From the NCBI GenBank assembly GCA_963769905.1, contig CAVYNG010000002.1:1488001-1552000 (forward strand): a stretch of DNA of 64,000 nucleotides, written 5' to 3'. The position numbers and the translations under genes were made by a program. This document shows positions 24,512 to 32,098 of the stretch, in pieces. The notes under the pieces are model-generated. The model was not told the origin of the DNA and made no database searches. It saw nothing but the letters and a program-made list of their open reading frames with translations. Source of the DNA: Bog-756 sp963769905. GTDB lineage: Bacteria; Actinomycetota; Acidimicrobiia; Acidimicrobiales; RAAP-2. How positions within the stretch are numbered: position 1 is the stretch's first letter; each line of letters starts with the position of its first letter.

Positions 24512-24640
24512 TCAGCTGAGCTGCTCGGCCAGCTCGACGATGATGCCTTCGGGACCGTGGATAGAGCAGAGTCGGTAGCTGTCCCCGTACTGCTCCACTT
24601 CGCCAACGAGTTCGGCGCCGTGCGGACCCAGCTGCTTACC
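24512..24640 (-). pseudogene. C-terminal fragment of a VOC (glyoxalase/bleomycin-resistance) protein
   Basis: Translating the minus strand before the TGA at 24512 gives GKQLGPHGAELVGEVEQYGD followed by SYRLCSIHGPEGIIVELAEQ and LS. This is the last beta-alpha-beta unit of a VOC-superfamily protein, including the metal-ligand glutamate in GIIVELAEQL. The frame is closed by a TGA just upstream at 24643-24641, and the remaining about 80 residues are absent: the adjacent DNA is the LapA-like gene. With no start codon and only 42 codons this is a gene remnant. Confidence 0.7.
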
Positions 24641-24911
24641 TCACCCCCGCCTCCCGGCGCTCTCTACGGCGTCTGTGGCGACGCATGACACCAAGTCCGA
24701 ACCACACCAACGCGCCGAACACTGCCGCGACGATGGTGTAGAACCAGAGCGGCCAGGAGAAGGACCAGACCAAGAAGTGCAGTTTGATCTTCTCGGTGTT
24801 TTGGATGATGAAGACAAGAAGCAGTCCAACTCCGACGAGCGATGCGATCGCACCTCCGCTGAGTTTCGAGCTGCTGTTGTTCCCGGGACCAGAACTCGGT
24901 TCGACCATCAT
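24636..24911 (-). CDS. LapA-domain (DUF1049) small membrane protein
   Basis: About 91 residues. After a Ser/Gly/Asn-rich start (residues 1-20) come two hydrophobic helices, AIASLVGVGLLLVFIIQNTE and LWFYTIVAAVFGALVWFGLG, then a very basic tail (MRRHRRRRERREAG). The FIIQNTEKIKLHFLVWSFSWP link between helices is the LapA/DUF1049 signature. In E. coli LapA works with LapB in lipopolysaccharide control; in actinobacteria the role is unknown. The start is the first of two adjacent ATGs (24911), behind GGAAGGGGG. Its TAA overlaps the VOC fragment in another frame. Confidence 0.8.
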   Translation of the reverse strand: MMVEPSSGPGNNSSSKLSGGAIASLVGVGLLLVFIIQNTEKIKLHFLVWSFSWPLWFYTIVAAVFGALVWFGLGVMRRHRRRRERREAGVR

Positions 24912-25131
24912 GGCCCCCTTCCGCCCGCCCGAGTAGGAAGCAAGACGCGGGCTCTTCGTCCCGAGCATGGCACACGCCGGAGTACCCCACGCCCATCCTT
25001 CGGCTTCCGCTGACTCTCACCCGCCTGAGCCCCCCAAAGCCGTGTCGGTCGGACTGGGCCTCCCACGTCTGCACCCTGGGGTCGAACCCTGTGCTCACAC
25101 CGGCCCGGCGGGACTATGCCTGACGCATCAG

Positions 25132-25371
25132 ATGGGTGGGACGGGTGTGCGGAAGTACGATCGCACCGTGGACCGTTGGAAGCCGAGCCGCCCAGTCCTC
25201 GTGGTTTTAGTGATCGTCCACATCATCGTGACAGCGATCACGCTCCGGGACCTCAACCAGCGGAGTGACGCCCAAGTCCGTGGACCACGTTGGTTCTGGC
25301 GAGTCTTCGCCCCGCTCAACGCGGGCAACTCGGCGGTCTACTGGCTGATAGGCCGTAGGAACAACACCTGA
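25132..25371 (+). CDS. Small membrane protein, PLDc_N-like
   Basis: Up to 79 residues, with a hydrophobic N-terminal helix (PVLVVLVIVHIIVTAITL), a polar stretch (RDLNQRSDAQVRGPRWFWR) and a second weak hydrophobic segment ending in NSAVYWLIGRRNN. The arrangement resembles the small PLDc_N-type membrane domain of actinobacteria; the function of stand-alone copies is unknown. The start is uncertain: ATG 25132, GTG 25147 and GTG 25168 (DRWKPSRP) are all in frame. It lies alone on the plus strand between LapA-like and ParB-like genes on the other strand. Confidence 0.6.
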   Translation: MGGTGVRKYDRTVDRWKPSRPVLVVLVIVHIIVTAITLRDLNQRSDAQVRGPRWFWRVFAPLNAGNSAVYWLIGRRNNT

Positions 25372-25441
25372 CAAATCTGCGTATTCGCCCACCCTCCTGG
25401 CTTCTTGGAACTGCCTCCGATCGCCGGCTGGTGGGACACGA

Positions 25442-25819
25442 TCAGTAGGGCAGTTCCTGCGGTGAGCAGTTCCGAAAGTCTGGTTCGGGATGCATGTCGA
25501 ACCGGACAGCCCTGATCGTTGGTCTGCCTTCCAGCAGGGCAGTGGCAATCCTGTGCATCCCATCCATCACTCGGCCGTCGACGCCGAGGATGATCGGGAA
25601 CGTCGGGTCCACCTCTTGAACGAGCTGCATGTGTTCCACGACCTTGCGAACAGTTGGATCGTCGAAGACACCGCCAAACCAGTAGTTCGAGTCCACTTCT
25701 CCTATGGAGTCGAGCGGCACCTCGACCACCGGAAGGTCTCGACTCAGTTCGATCAATCGTTGAACGTCCCAGGCATCCAACCCGTGGTCGCCCGGCCAAA
25801 AGTGGTACTGCTTCCGCAT
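25442..25819 (-). CDS. ParB/Srx-like single-domain protein
   Basis: A 125-residue protein starting MRKQYHFWPGDHGLDAWDV. The C-terminal half has the ParB-nuclease-like strand-turn-helix signature PIILGVDGRVMDGMHRIATA followed by LLEGRPTIRAVRF, with the usual DG-x-HR pattern. Very similar stand-alone proteins occur in actinobacteria; they lack the helix-turn-helix and dimerisation domains of chromosome-partitioning ParB, so a partitioning role is unlikely. The true activity is unknown. It is followed by no partner gene. Confidence 0.75.
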   Translation of the reverse strand: MRKQYHFWPGDHGLDAWDVQRLIELSRDLPVVEVPLDSIGEVDSNYWFGGVFDDPTVRKVVEHMQLVQEVDPTFPIILGVDGRVMDGMHRIATALLEGRPTIRAVRFDMHPEPDFRNCSPQELPY

Positions 25820-26243
25820 GGACGAGATTGTTACTCACGTGCCCGTCCCGTGTCGGTCGAGAGGATGCTCCTGCTCAGCTCACCGAGCTTTGGCGAGTCC
25901 AATGCCAAATCTCTGACGTTGGTTACACTCTTGACGAGCAATGGACAGATGACCAGCTGGCCCACGTTGTGTCTGTGGCCACGGCAGCTCGACACAATCC
26001 CCCCGCAGACACGACCCCGATGGCCAAGGACACTGATGCGCAACAGGTGAACCAACTCGCTGACGCTTTCTCGCGCCTCGTCTCCGGCACCTTTCGGCCC
26101 GATCCGCCTGGAGGTCTCTCGTTCGTTGATAGGGGCCCGAAAGAGTAGAGCCGAATAGCAGTGCGAAAGGCTGGACCACGCTGAAGCCGACCGCCCCATT
26201 CGTGGGGTCGGTGGGTCACTCCGGCGCCCACGGGCGATGTCTG
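25820..26243. other. Stretch of 420 bases without an intact gene; possible degraded plus-strand frame
   Basis: On the plus strand, one frame ending with the TAG near 26148 gives a protein-like sequence (LTELWRVQCQISDVGYTLDE, then QWTDDQLAHVVSVATAARHN) of about 90 residues but without a usable ATG or GTG start ahead of it. I do not recognise it. It could be the rest of a gene truncated at its 5' end, in keeping with the broken genes on both sides, or a chance frame. Confidence 0.3.
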
Positions 26244-26588
26244 TCAGCCCCAAGTGACCTCGGAGGGCGGTGCGAAGAACTCCAGCGCAATGTTGTCCGG
26301 GTCACGGAAGGACAGCCCAGCGCCATATCCAGCATCGACGATGCCCCCATTCGCGATACCGAGTTCCTCAAGGCGGGCTTCCCATGCTTCAAGGTCACTT
26401 CGAGTACGACAGGCGAAAGCCAGGTGATCGAGGCCGAGTCGATGTTCGTTGAACGGGAGGTTGTCAGCCAGGTCAGGAAACTGATGAAGTCCGACAACAG
26501 TTTGACCTCCGACCAGCCACACAACCCGTCGGAATGGACCGAGATCTTCATCCCAGACACCGTCAAGCGTCGTCGCATCGGGCCGGGA
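26244..26588 (-). pseudogene. VOC-family protein lacking its N-terminal third
   Basis: The minus-strand frame is open from a TGA at 26591-26589 to its stop at 26244 and encodes LGPFRRVVWLVGGQTVVGLH, FNEHRLGLDHLAFACRTRSD, LEAWEARLEELGIANGGIVD and AGYGAGLSFRDPDNIALEFF. This matches the middle and end of a glyoxalase-like VOC protein (metal ligands H in GLDHLAFA and E in IALEFFAPP). The first beta-alpha-beta-beta-beta part, about 50 residues, is missing. The only start is a GTG at 26522 inside the domain. The end of homology lies against the truncated ASCH gene. Confidence 0.7.
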
Positions 26589-26761
26589 TCACCCAACGCG
26601 ACGTGCTGTGGGAGTTTGCAGACGCTGAAGGCGAGAGCTTCCGCTCAATCGATCACTGGCGCGAGGGACACCGGTCCTACTACCGGCAGTGGGCCATTGA
26701 TGTCGACGACACGACATCCGTCGTGTGCGTGTGGTTCCGTCTCGTCGACACGCAGTCCTAG
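26588..26761 (+). pseudogene. C-terminal fragment of an ASCH-domain protein
   Basis: From about 26588 the plus-strand frame reads ITQRDVLWEFADAEGESFRS, IDHWREGHRSYYRQWAIDVD and DTTSVVCVWFRLVDTQS to a TAG at 26761. The pattern EFA-x-AEGE-x-x-RS-x-x-x-WR-x-x-H and a final VVC-x-x-FR strand is the C-terminal half of ASCH-domain proteins (RNA/nucleotide-binding, PUA-like fold). Upstream codons in this frame fall into the divergent VOC fragment and are not ASCH-like. It is 5'-truncated at about the same point as that VOC gene. Confidence 0.6.
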
Positions 26762-26943
26762 CCCTCGCCTCATTCGGAACCGGCAGCACTGGATGGGAGC
26801 CGAACGCCAGGAGAGGGTGCACCTGGACCCATGAGTGCTCGTTTCGCTGATGCTGTCGGCCGTCAAGCCTCTCCCGGTTGGGCGCTCGCCCCCCAGGCTT
26901 CAACCTTGGGGCAGCGCGTCCATCGGTAGATAGGGTCTCCGTC

Positions 26944-27150
26944 ATGCCCCACTACGCCGAAGCGTTCTCCGTCCAGCCGGGACGCTGCTTTCGCTTCGTG
27001 CACTCGGGAGTCGGACACGCAGCCCACTGTCGCGAGCCGGTGGTCGTCACAGGGACGTTCATCGACAACAAGGGTCGGCCGTGGACCGTGGACGCCTGCG
27101 AGGGGCACCGCCAGGAGGTGGACAGCATCCAGGGCGGCGAGGTCGGCTGA
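26944..27150 (+). CDS. Small conserved actinobacterial protein
   Basis: A 68-residue protein, MPHYAEAFSVQPGRCFRFVH, with three spaced cysteines (C15, C30, C52) and a C-terminal WTVDACEGHRQEVDSI. I recall similar short proteins with a GRCF...HC-x-EPV...DACEGH pattern in other actinobacteria, but no function. The cysteine and histidine pairs (HAAHC and CEGH) suggest a small metal-binding fold, which is inference. The ATG at 26944 was chosen because the shared similarity begins there. It lies in the accessory stretch, with intergenic DNA on both sides. Confidence 0.6.
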   Translation: MPHYAEAFSVQPGRCFRFVHSGVGHAAHCREPVVVTGTFIDNKGRPWTVDACEGHRQEVDSIQGGEVG

Positions 27151-27380
27151 CGCGACAGACCCGGCCGACCCCGATGGCGTTGACGGCAACGAGGGTTCAA
27201 ACAGGTACCATGCCTGGCCATGATCGGCGGACGCCAAGGCCCCGAGCTGAGCGTGGCCTCGGCATCGAATCTCGATCGGCACGCCGAACACTCCCGTTCT
27301 GTGACTCATCGGGGGGGGATTCAACTCCCTCCCATCAGTGAGCCTTCGCTCTCGATGGTTCTACTATCCGTAGTTCCGCG

Positions 27381-29339
27381 ATGCCGACCGGATCCTCCAT
27401 GATCACCGTCGATCCCCAATCGCAAGTAGACCAAGTCGAGATCGACTCGCCGGCGTCGACACCTGGCCGCATTCATCGAATCGTTACCTCGAACGTTTTC
27501 TGGGGTGTAGTTCTCGCGGTCCTCACATGGCCGTACCGACCGAACTCCCTCGTCGTGAGACCGGGGCTGGACGGATCTTGGCGAACCAGTCTTGCGATGG
27601 GAGTTCACGCGGGAGTGCCGGTCGGATCGCACGTGATCTTTACCTATGGACCCTTAGGCTTTCTACAGTCGTTGCAGCTCAACTACCTCTGGACGTCCGA
27701 CCTCAGCTTTCTCTTCCTTGCCCTCTTGAGCGCGGCAGTCTGCGGAGCCTATGTCTGGTCATTGCGCCGCGCCGTACCACTCGCACTCAGTGTCGTGGTC
27801 ACGTACATCGTCACAGCCGTCACACTGGGCTCGGGCCTCGATGCCGAGTACTTGGTTGGACTCGTTCTGATCGCGTGTGTCGCCATTGTCAACCGCGAGA
27901 CAACTGACCCCCCTCCCCGGTGGATGTGGATCAGCTTGGGCGGCGTATTCGTTGTCGCTTCACTCCTGAAGGTCAGCCTGTGCCCAGCCATCGCTCTTCT
28001 ACTCGTCATCACCCTCGCGTGTATGCCATCCGGAAGATGGCGTGCGCTGCAGTGGATCGCCATCGGAGCAGCAGTTGCTTTCTGTTTCTCTTGGTTCGGA
28101 ACGGGGAACAATTTCGGAAACATCGTTCCATTTGCCAAGAGCTCGGCAGCGCTGATTTCGGGATACTCATCGGCAATGGCCATCGAACAGGCCGGCCGCG
28201 CCTACGTCTACTGGCTGGCTGCGGCCGCCGCCATTCTCGTATTGAGTTTCGCGTGGACCAGCCGGAAAGGCTTGTCCCGTCGGTCGACTATTGGAATCAC
28301 CGCACTCGCCCTGGTGGCCATCTGGGTTGTCTTCAAAGAAGGATTCGTACGCCATGACCACCTCCACGACGAGATCTTCTTTGCAGTGGCACCGGTGCTC
28401 CTCATAGCGTTCCTGCCAAAAAGAAGACCCTGGGCATTAGTGCCCGGAGTTCTCGCCATGACAGCTCTTTACGCTCTAGTGGCCAGCGGCCACGCGCCAC
28501 TCCTGCCCCGTCCGGACGCCGCAGTGAATGGCTTGGGGTCTGAGACGAACACCCTCCTTTCGGGTGCCCGTTCGGCTGCAGTTATCGGACAATCTCGCCG
28601 GTCTCTGCATGACACCTACGGTCTACCGAGTCAAATGTTGACCATGATGCGCGGCCAGACGGTCGATGTATCGCCATGGGAGCAGACTGTTGTTTGGGCC
28701 TACCCCCAAATGCATTTCGACCCTCTGCCGGTGATCCAAGACTACAGCGCCTTCACTTCATCGCTCGACCGGACTGACGCCAACTATCTCGCCTCTTCGG
28801 ACGCTCCCCAGTTCATCCTGCGCGAACCGAATAGGTCGCTCGACAAGCGAGATCCTGCTTTCGAACCACCAGCGACCCAACTTGCGATCGAGTGCCGCTA
28901 CCATCAGGTTGCGAGCACCATCACCTGGCAACTTCTCCAACGCGGTGATGATCGCTGCGGGCCAATGAGGAGCCTGGGTGTTGAAAATACCGGACTCGGT
29001 CATTGGATACCTGTACCAACCGCTCCACCGGGTCGGGCTGTCGTGGCCCAATTCCAGCTTTCGCTCGGATGGCTCTCAGGTGTCGAGGCCCTCGCGTTCA
29101 AGCCGGCACACGTCTATATCCAGTACAACGGGGACCACAAACTCTTCTATCGGTTCATAACGGGAACTTCAGCGGAACCACATGTCCTTCGCGAGGCATC
29201 GACCCTCGGCTATGACAGTCGCTTCTTCCGGGTCCCGGTATCAAGCCTTCGGTTCTCGATCGCCGGTGGGCACCACACCGCCCAAGGGGTAGAAGTCTCC
29301 TTCTTCGACGTTCCCGTTGCGCCCGCTCCGGCACGGTGA
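27381..29339 (+). CDS. Large polytopic membrane protein of a surface-polysaccharide-type region
   Basis: A 652-residue protein with about ten hydrophobic helices in the first 420 residues (for example WGVVLAVLTWPYRP, SLSVVVTYIVTAV-like segments, VFVVASLLKVSLCPAIALLL) and a soluble C-terminal half ending at residue 652. No catalytic motif of a known glycosyltransferase-C family is obvious, though the layout (helices then large extracytoplasmic part) is like actinobacterial GT-C-type or ligase-like proteins. It starts at ATG 27381 (ATG 27399 also possible) and is followed by a methyltransferase. Its codon use is less G+C-rich than that of the housekeeping genes, suggesting horizontal origin. 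Confidence 0.75.
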   Translation: MPTGSSMITVDPQSQVDQVEIDSPASTPGRIHRIVTSNVFWGVVLAVLTWPYRPNSLVVRPGLDGSWRTSLAMGVHAGVPVGSHVIFTYGPLGFLQSLQLNYLWTSDLSFLFLALLSAAVCGAYVWSLRRAVPLALSVVVTYIVTAVTLGSGLDAEYLVGLVLIACVAIVNRETTDPPPRWMWISLGGVFVVASLLKVSLCPAIALLLVITLACMPSGRWRALQWIAIGAAVAFCFSWFGTGNNFGNIVPFAKSSAALISGYSSAMAIEQAGRAYVYWLAAAAAILVLSFAWTSRKGLSRRSTIGITALALVAIWVVFKEGFVRHDHLHDEIFFAVAPVLLIAFLPKRRPWALVPGVLAMTALYALVASGHAPLLPRPDAAVNGLGSETNTLLSGARSAAVIGQSRRSLHDTYGLPSQMLTMMRGQTVDVSPWEQTVVWAYPQMHFDPLPVIQDYSAFTSSLDRTDANYLASSDAPQFILREPNRSLDKRDPAFEPPATQLAIECRYHQVASTITWQLLQRGDDRCGPMRSLGVENTGLGHWIPVPTAPPGRAVVAQFQLSLGWLSGVEALAFKPAHVYIQYNGDHKLFYRFITGTSAEPHVLREASTLGYDSRFFRVPVSSLRFSIAGGHHTAQGVEVSFFDVPVAPAPAR

Positions 29340-29614
29340 AGTTGATCCGAGGCTCCATTCGTCGGGTGTTGCACAGGCCGTTGCCACTCCGTCGTACTCC
29401 CTCGAGGCGACCAAAGTCGAGCTCCACGTACGGGACTTTCACGCCAACCGGAAATGATCGGCACCGATCGTTTCTCCATGTCTGGCCGGATGCTCACCTG
29501 GAACGCATCATGTCAGAGTGGACAGCGCTGGTCGGAGGATGGAGGGAGGCGGACGGCGATGCAAGTGAGCGCTGAAGTGCGGCTATCCGCTCAGACAGAC
29601 GGAGCAGCACAGTA

Positions 29615-30267
29615 ATGGACTACGAACGGCTGTATGACTTCCGGTTTCGAGGCGTCGATCAATCCAAGCGGCAGGAAGTGTGGAACGAGATCGGCACGTT
29701 CGTCTACCGATTGCTCGGCGAACCTGCGCGGGTGCTTGATCCGTCCGCGGGACGATGTGAGTTCCTGAACGCAATACCTGCCACCGAGCGGTGGAGCATC
29801 GACCAAGTGGACAACTCCGCGTATCGGCACCCTGGTATCAAAGGATTGACGACCGACATTTTCGGCGCAGAGCTGCCTAGAGGATACTTCGACGGGGTTT
29901 TCGTCTCGAACTTCCTCGAACATCTCGGAAGCCAGGAAGAAGTGGCGACCTTCCTGGAACGCATGCGTGAGGTCTGCGCACCAGCGGGAACGATCGCAAT
30001 TGTGGGCCCAATTTCAGATATTGCAGTCGCGAATACTTCGACTGCGCCGACCACACTTTGGCCCTGACGCATGTCGCGGTTGCCGAGCATCTCTATGCAG
30101 CCGGTTTCAGCGTGGAGCGAGTGGTTCCACGCTTCCTCCCCTTCTCCTTCCGCGGGAATTTGCCGGCGTCGGCGGCGATGACGAGGTTGTACCTCAGGCT
30201 GTCGCCTGTCTGGAGAGTGCTAGGAAAACAGTTCCTGGTGCTAGGTCGGAGCACCGACCGAGCTTAG
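29615..30267 (+). pseudogene. SAM-dependent methyltransferase split by a one-base frameshift
   Basis: The first frame from ATG 29615 encodes a class I methyltransferase: RVLDPSAGRCEFLNAIP (motif I), GIKGLTTDIFGAELPRGYFD and GVFVSNFLEHLGSQEEVATF, then goes off at about 30010 and stops at 30067. The next frame carries the natural continuation, NFRYCSREYFDCADHTLALT, then HVAVAEHLYAAGFSVERVVP to a TAG at 30267. Adding one A in the short AATTT run at 30010-30014 would restore a protein of about 217 residues. Similar proteins occur beside polysaccharide genes. It is either a sequencing error or a new pseudogene. Confidence 0.75.
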
Positions 30268-30328
30268 ACTCGCCTCGTTCGTCGCAGACCGCCGTACCAA
30301 GCCGGAACGACGAAGGCCGACGCAGGCT

Positions 30329-31354
30329 TCAGATCGAACCGTCGGCGATCGCTTTCTCTATCCACGGGATGACCTCGTCGAGAATGTCCTCGAGACTCGT
30401 GGTGGCTTCATAACCGAGTATCTCCCGCGCCTTCTCGACGGAGGGGACGCGTCGGCCGACGTCATGGGGGAAGGGATCGTCCGAAACCCACCGGAACGGG
30501 ACGTCGGGTCCCTTGATGGACGTCCAGATCGCCTCGGCCAGCTCGAGGACCGTGGTCGATCGAGCTGTCGAGAGATTGAAGTCCTCGTTGAGAGCAGCCG
30601 GGTGCTCCATTGCCGTTACGATGCCCCGGGCAAGATCGCCGCCGTATGTGTAGTGACGGACCTGGCCGCCATCGCCAAGGATGTGGAGCGGGTCCTGTCC
30701 TTTGAAGACCTTCTGGACGAGGTCCGGCACGACATGGCTCATGGCCAGTCGGACGTTCCCGCTGAGGATCTCGACGTCACCCAGAGCGCGTCGCTCGCCG
30801 GTTCCCACGCAGTTGAACGGTCGGATGATGGTGAAAGGCAGACCGTGCTGTTGGAAGGCCGCCCGGGCGAAGTACTCGACGGCGAGCTTCTGGAATCCGT
30901 AGGAGGAGATCGGAGGAGGGATTTGGTGCACTTGACCCTCGTAAGAGGGCCAGCTGTCCGCGGATTCGAAGACCATCGACGAGCTGAGATACGTCATCTT
31001 CTGAAGCCGGCCATCTCGATGGGCGGCGATGGCGGCGTCGCACGATGCCGCGGTGATTCGCTCGTTGGTTGCCAGGAGATCGTAGGCATAGGTGTGGAAG
31101 TACGAGATGCCGCCGATCATCGCCGCGCCGGCGACGAAGTGATCGCACTCACCGAGCAGGTCGGTCAGAAGGTCGACATCGCGGGCGTCGCCTTCGACGA
31201 ACCGGTAATTCGGACGGTCATCGTACGAGCGGCGCACAGGTCCGTACTTGGAGTAGTTGTCGATCCCGATCACGTCGTGGCCGCGCTCGAGGAGCTCCTT
31301 TACTACGTAGCCCCCGATGAATCCGGCAGAGCCAGAAACCAGTACCTTGCTCAT
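30329..31354 (-). CDS. NAD-dependent sugar-nucleotide epimerase/dehydratase
   Basis: A 341-residue extended SDR. It has the N-terminal GSAGFIGGYVVKELLERGHD (GxxGxxG), GDARDVDLL, the SSSMVF active-site serine region, YGFQK (YxxxK) and IIRPFNCVG, the profile of UDP-glucose 4-epimerase-like and dTDP-glucose dehydratase-like enzymes. The exact sugar cannot be told. It is the last of three co-directional genes (dehydrogenase, GT2, epimerase) with spacing of 12 bases or less, so they likely form one operon making and transferring an activated sugar. Confidence 0.9.
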   Translation of the reverse strand: MSKVLVSGSAGFIGGYVVKELLERGHDVIGIDNYSKYGPVRRSYDDRPNYRFVEGDARDVDLLTDLLGECDHFVAGAAMIGGISYFHTYAYDLLATNERITAASCDAAIAAHRDGRLQKMTYLSSSMVFESADSWPSYEGQVHQIPPPISSYGFQKLAVEYFARAAFQQHGLPFTIIRPFNCVGTGERRALGDVEILSGNVRLAMSHVVPDLVQKVFKGQDPLHILGDGGQVRHYTYGGDLARGIVTAMEHPAALNEDFNLSTARSTTVLELAEAIWTSIKGPDVPFRWVSDDPFPHDVGRRVPSVEKAREILGYEATTSLEDILDEVIPWIEKAIADGSI

Positions 31355-31366
31355 CGAAACCCCGTT

Positions 31367-32098
31367 CTATCCGGCGGCTGCCCGTATTTGCTCCACGGGG
31401 ATCGCCGGACCGAAGGCGAATCGCCACCAGCGAAGATAGTGGGGCAACCAGCTCATCAGTTTGAAGTTGGAAACTCCCTGGTGACGCTCGAGCCAAATGG
31501 TCGGAAGTTCCGCGACCGGAAGCCTCGCCCTCCTCGCTTTCGCCACCAGCTCGATGCCGATTTCGAATCCGGCACTCGACGCGACCCCGACAGTGCGCAC
31601 GAAGTTGGTGTCGTAGGCCTTGAACGAATTGGTGGCGTCTCTCGTACCCACCCGAGCCAGCACCCAGAGCGAGAAGCCGGCCAGGCGGGACAGCACCGAC
31701 TTGAGCGCGGGACCGCCAACTTGCTGGCCACCGCGCGAGTAGCGGGACGCTGCGGCGATGACGACCCCTCGCTCGACAAGGCGCACCAGCTGATCGATCT
31801 GTTGGGGATCGTCGCACCCGTCGGCCATGGTGACGACGGTGACCGGCGCGACAGCCTGCTCGATCCCGTAGCGGATCGCTCGGGCCGGGCCGGGCCCGAT
31901 GTCATTCACGAGAAGCCGCACCCTCGGATCACGCTGGGCGAACTTCTCGACGTAGGTGACCGTGGAGTCGTCGGGAGTGTCGACCACGACGACAATCTCA
32001 CACGGGATCTGGATGGCCTCGCCGAGTCGCGACAGCACGTCGTCGATCCCGTCTCCTTCGTTGTAGGCAGGGATGACGACGGACACGCGAGGCTTCAC
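31367..32098 (-). CDS. Family 2 glycosyltransferase
   Basis: A 243-residue GT2 enzyme with the N-terminal VSVVIPAYNEGDGIDDVLSR fold start, VVVVDTPDDST, TMADGCDDP (DxD-like donor/metal site region), and a C-terminal hydrophobic-aromatic segment (SWLPHYLRWWRFAFG). It resembles polyprenyl-phosphate sugar transferases of the DPM/dolichol type but is without the extra membrane helices. The ATG overlaps the upstream dehydrogenase stop as ATGA, and the epimerase follows 12 bases later. The likely role is transfer of a sugar to a lipid carrier or glycan intermediate; acceptor unknown. Confidence 0.9.
   Translation of the reverse strand: MKPRVSVVIPAYNEGDGIDDVLSRLGEAIQIPCEIVVVVDTPDDSTVTYVEKFAQRDPRVRLLVNDIGPGPARAIRYGIEQAVAPVTVVTMADGCDDPQQIDQLVRLVERGVVIAAASRYSRGGQQVGGPALKSVLSRLAGFSLWVLARVGTRDATNSFKAYDTNFVRTVGVASSAGFEIGIELVAKARRARLPVAELPTIWLERHQGVSNFKLMSWLPHYLRWWRFAFGPAIPVEQIRAAAG

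Noticed and set aside
27307..27334. A G-rich then C-rich stretch resembling the T-arm and acceptor end of the tRNA-Leu on the other strand; candidate attachment-site repeat
   Set aside because: The similarity is partial, with several mismatches and the central T-loop not matching; it is within the range expected for G-run/C-run DNA, so I do not call it an att site.
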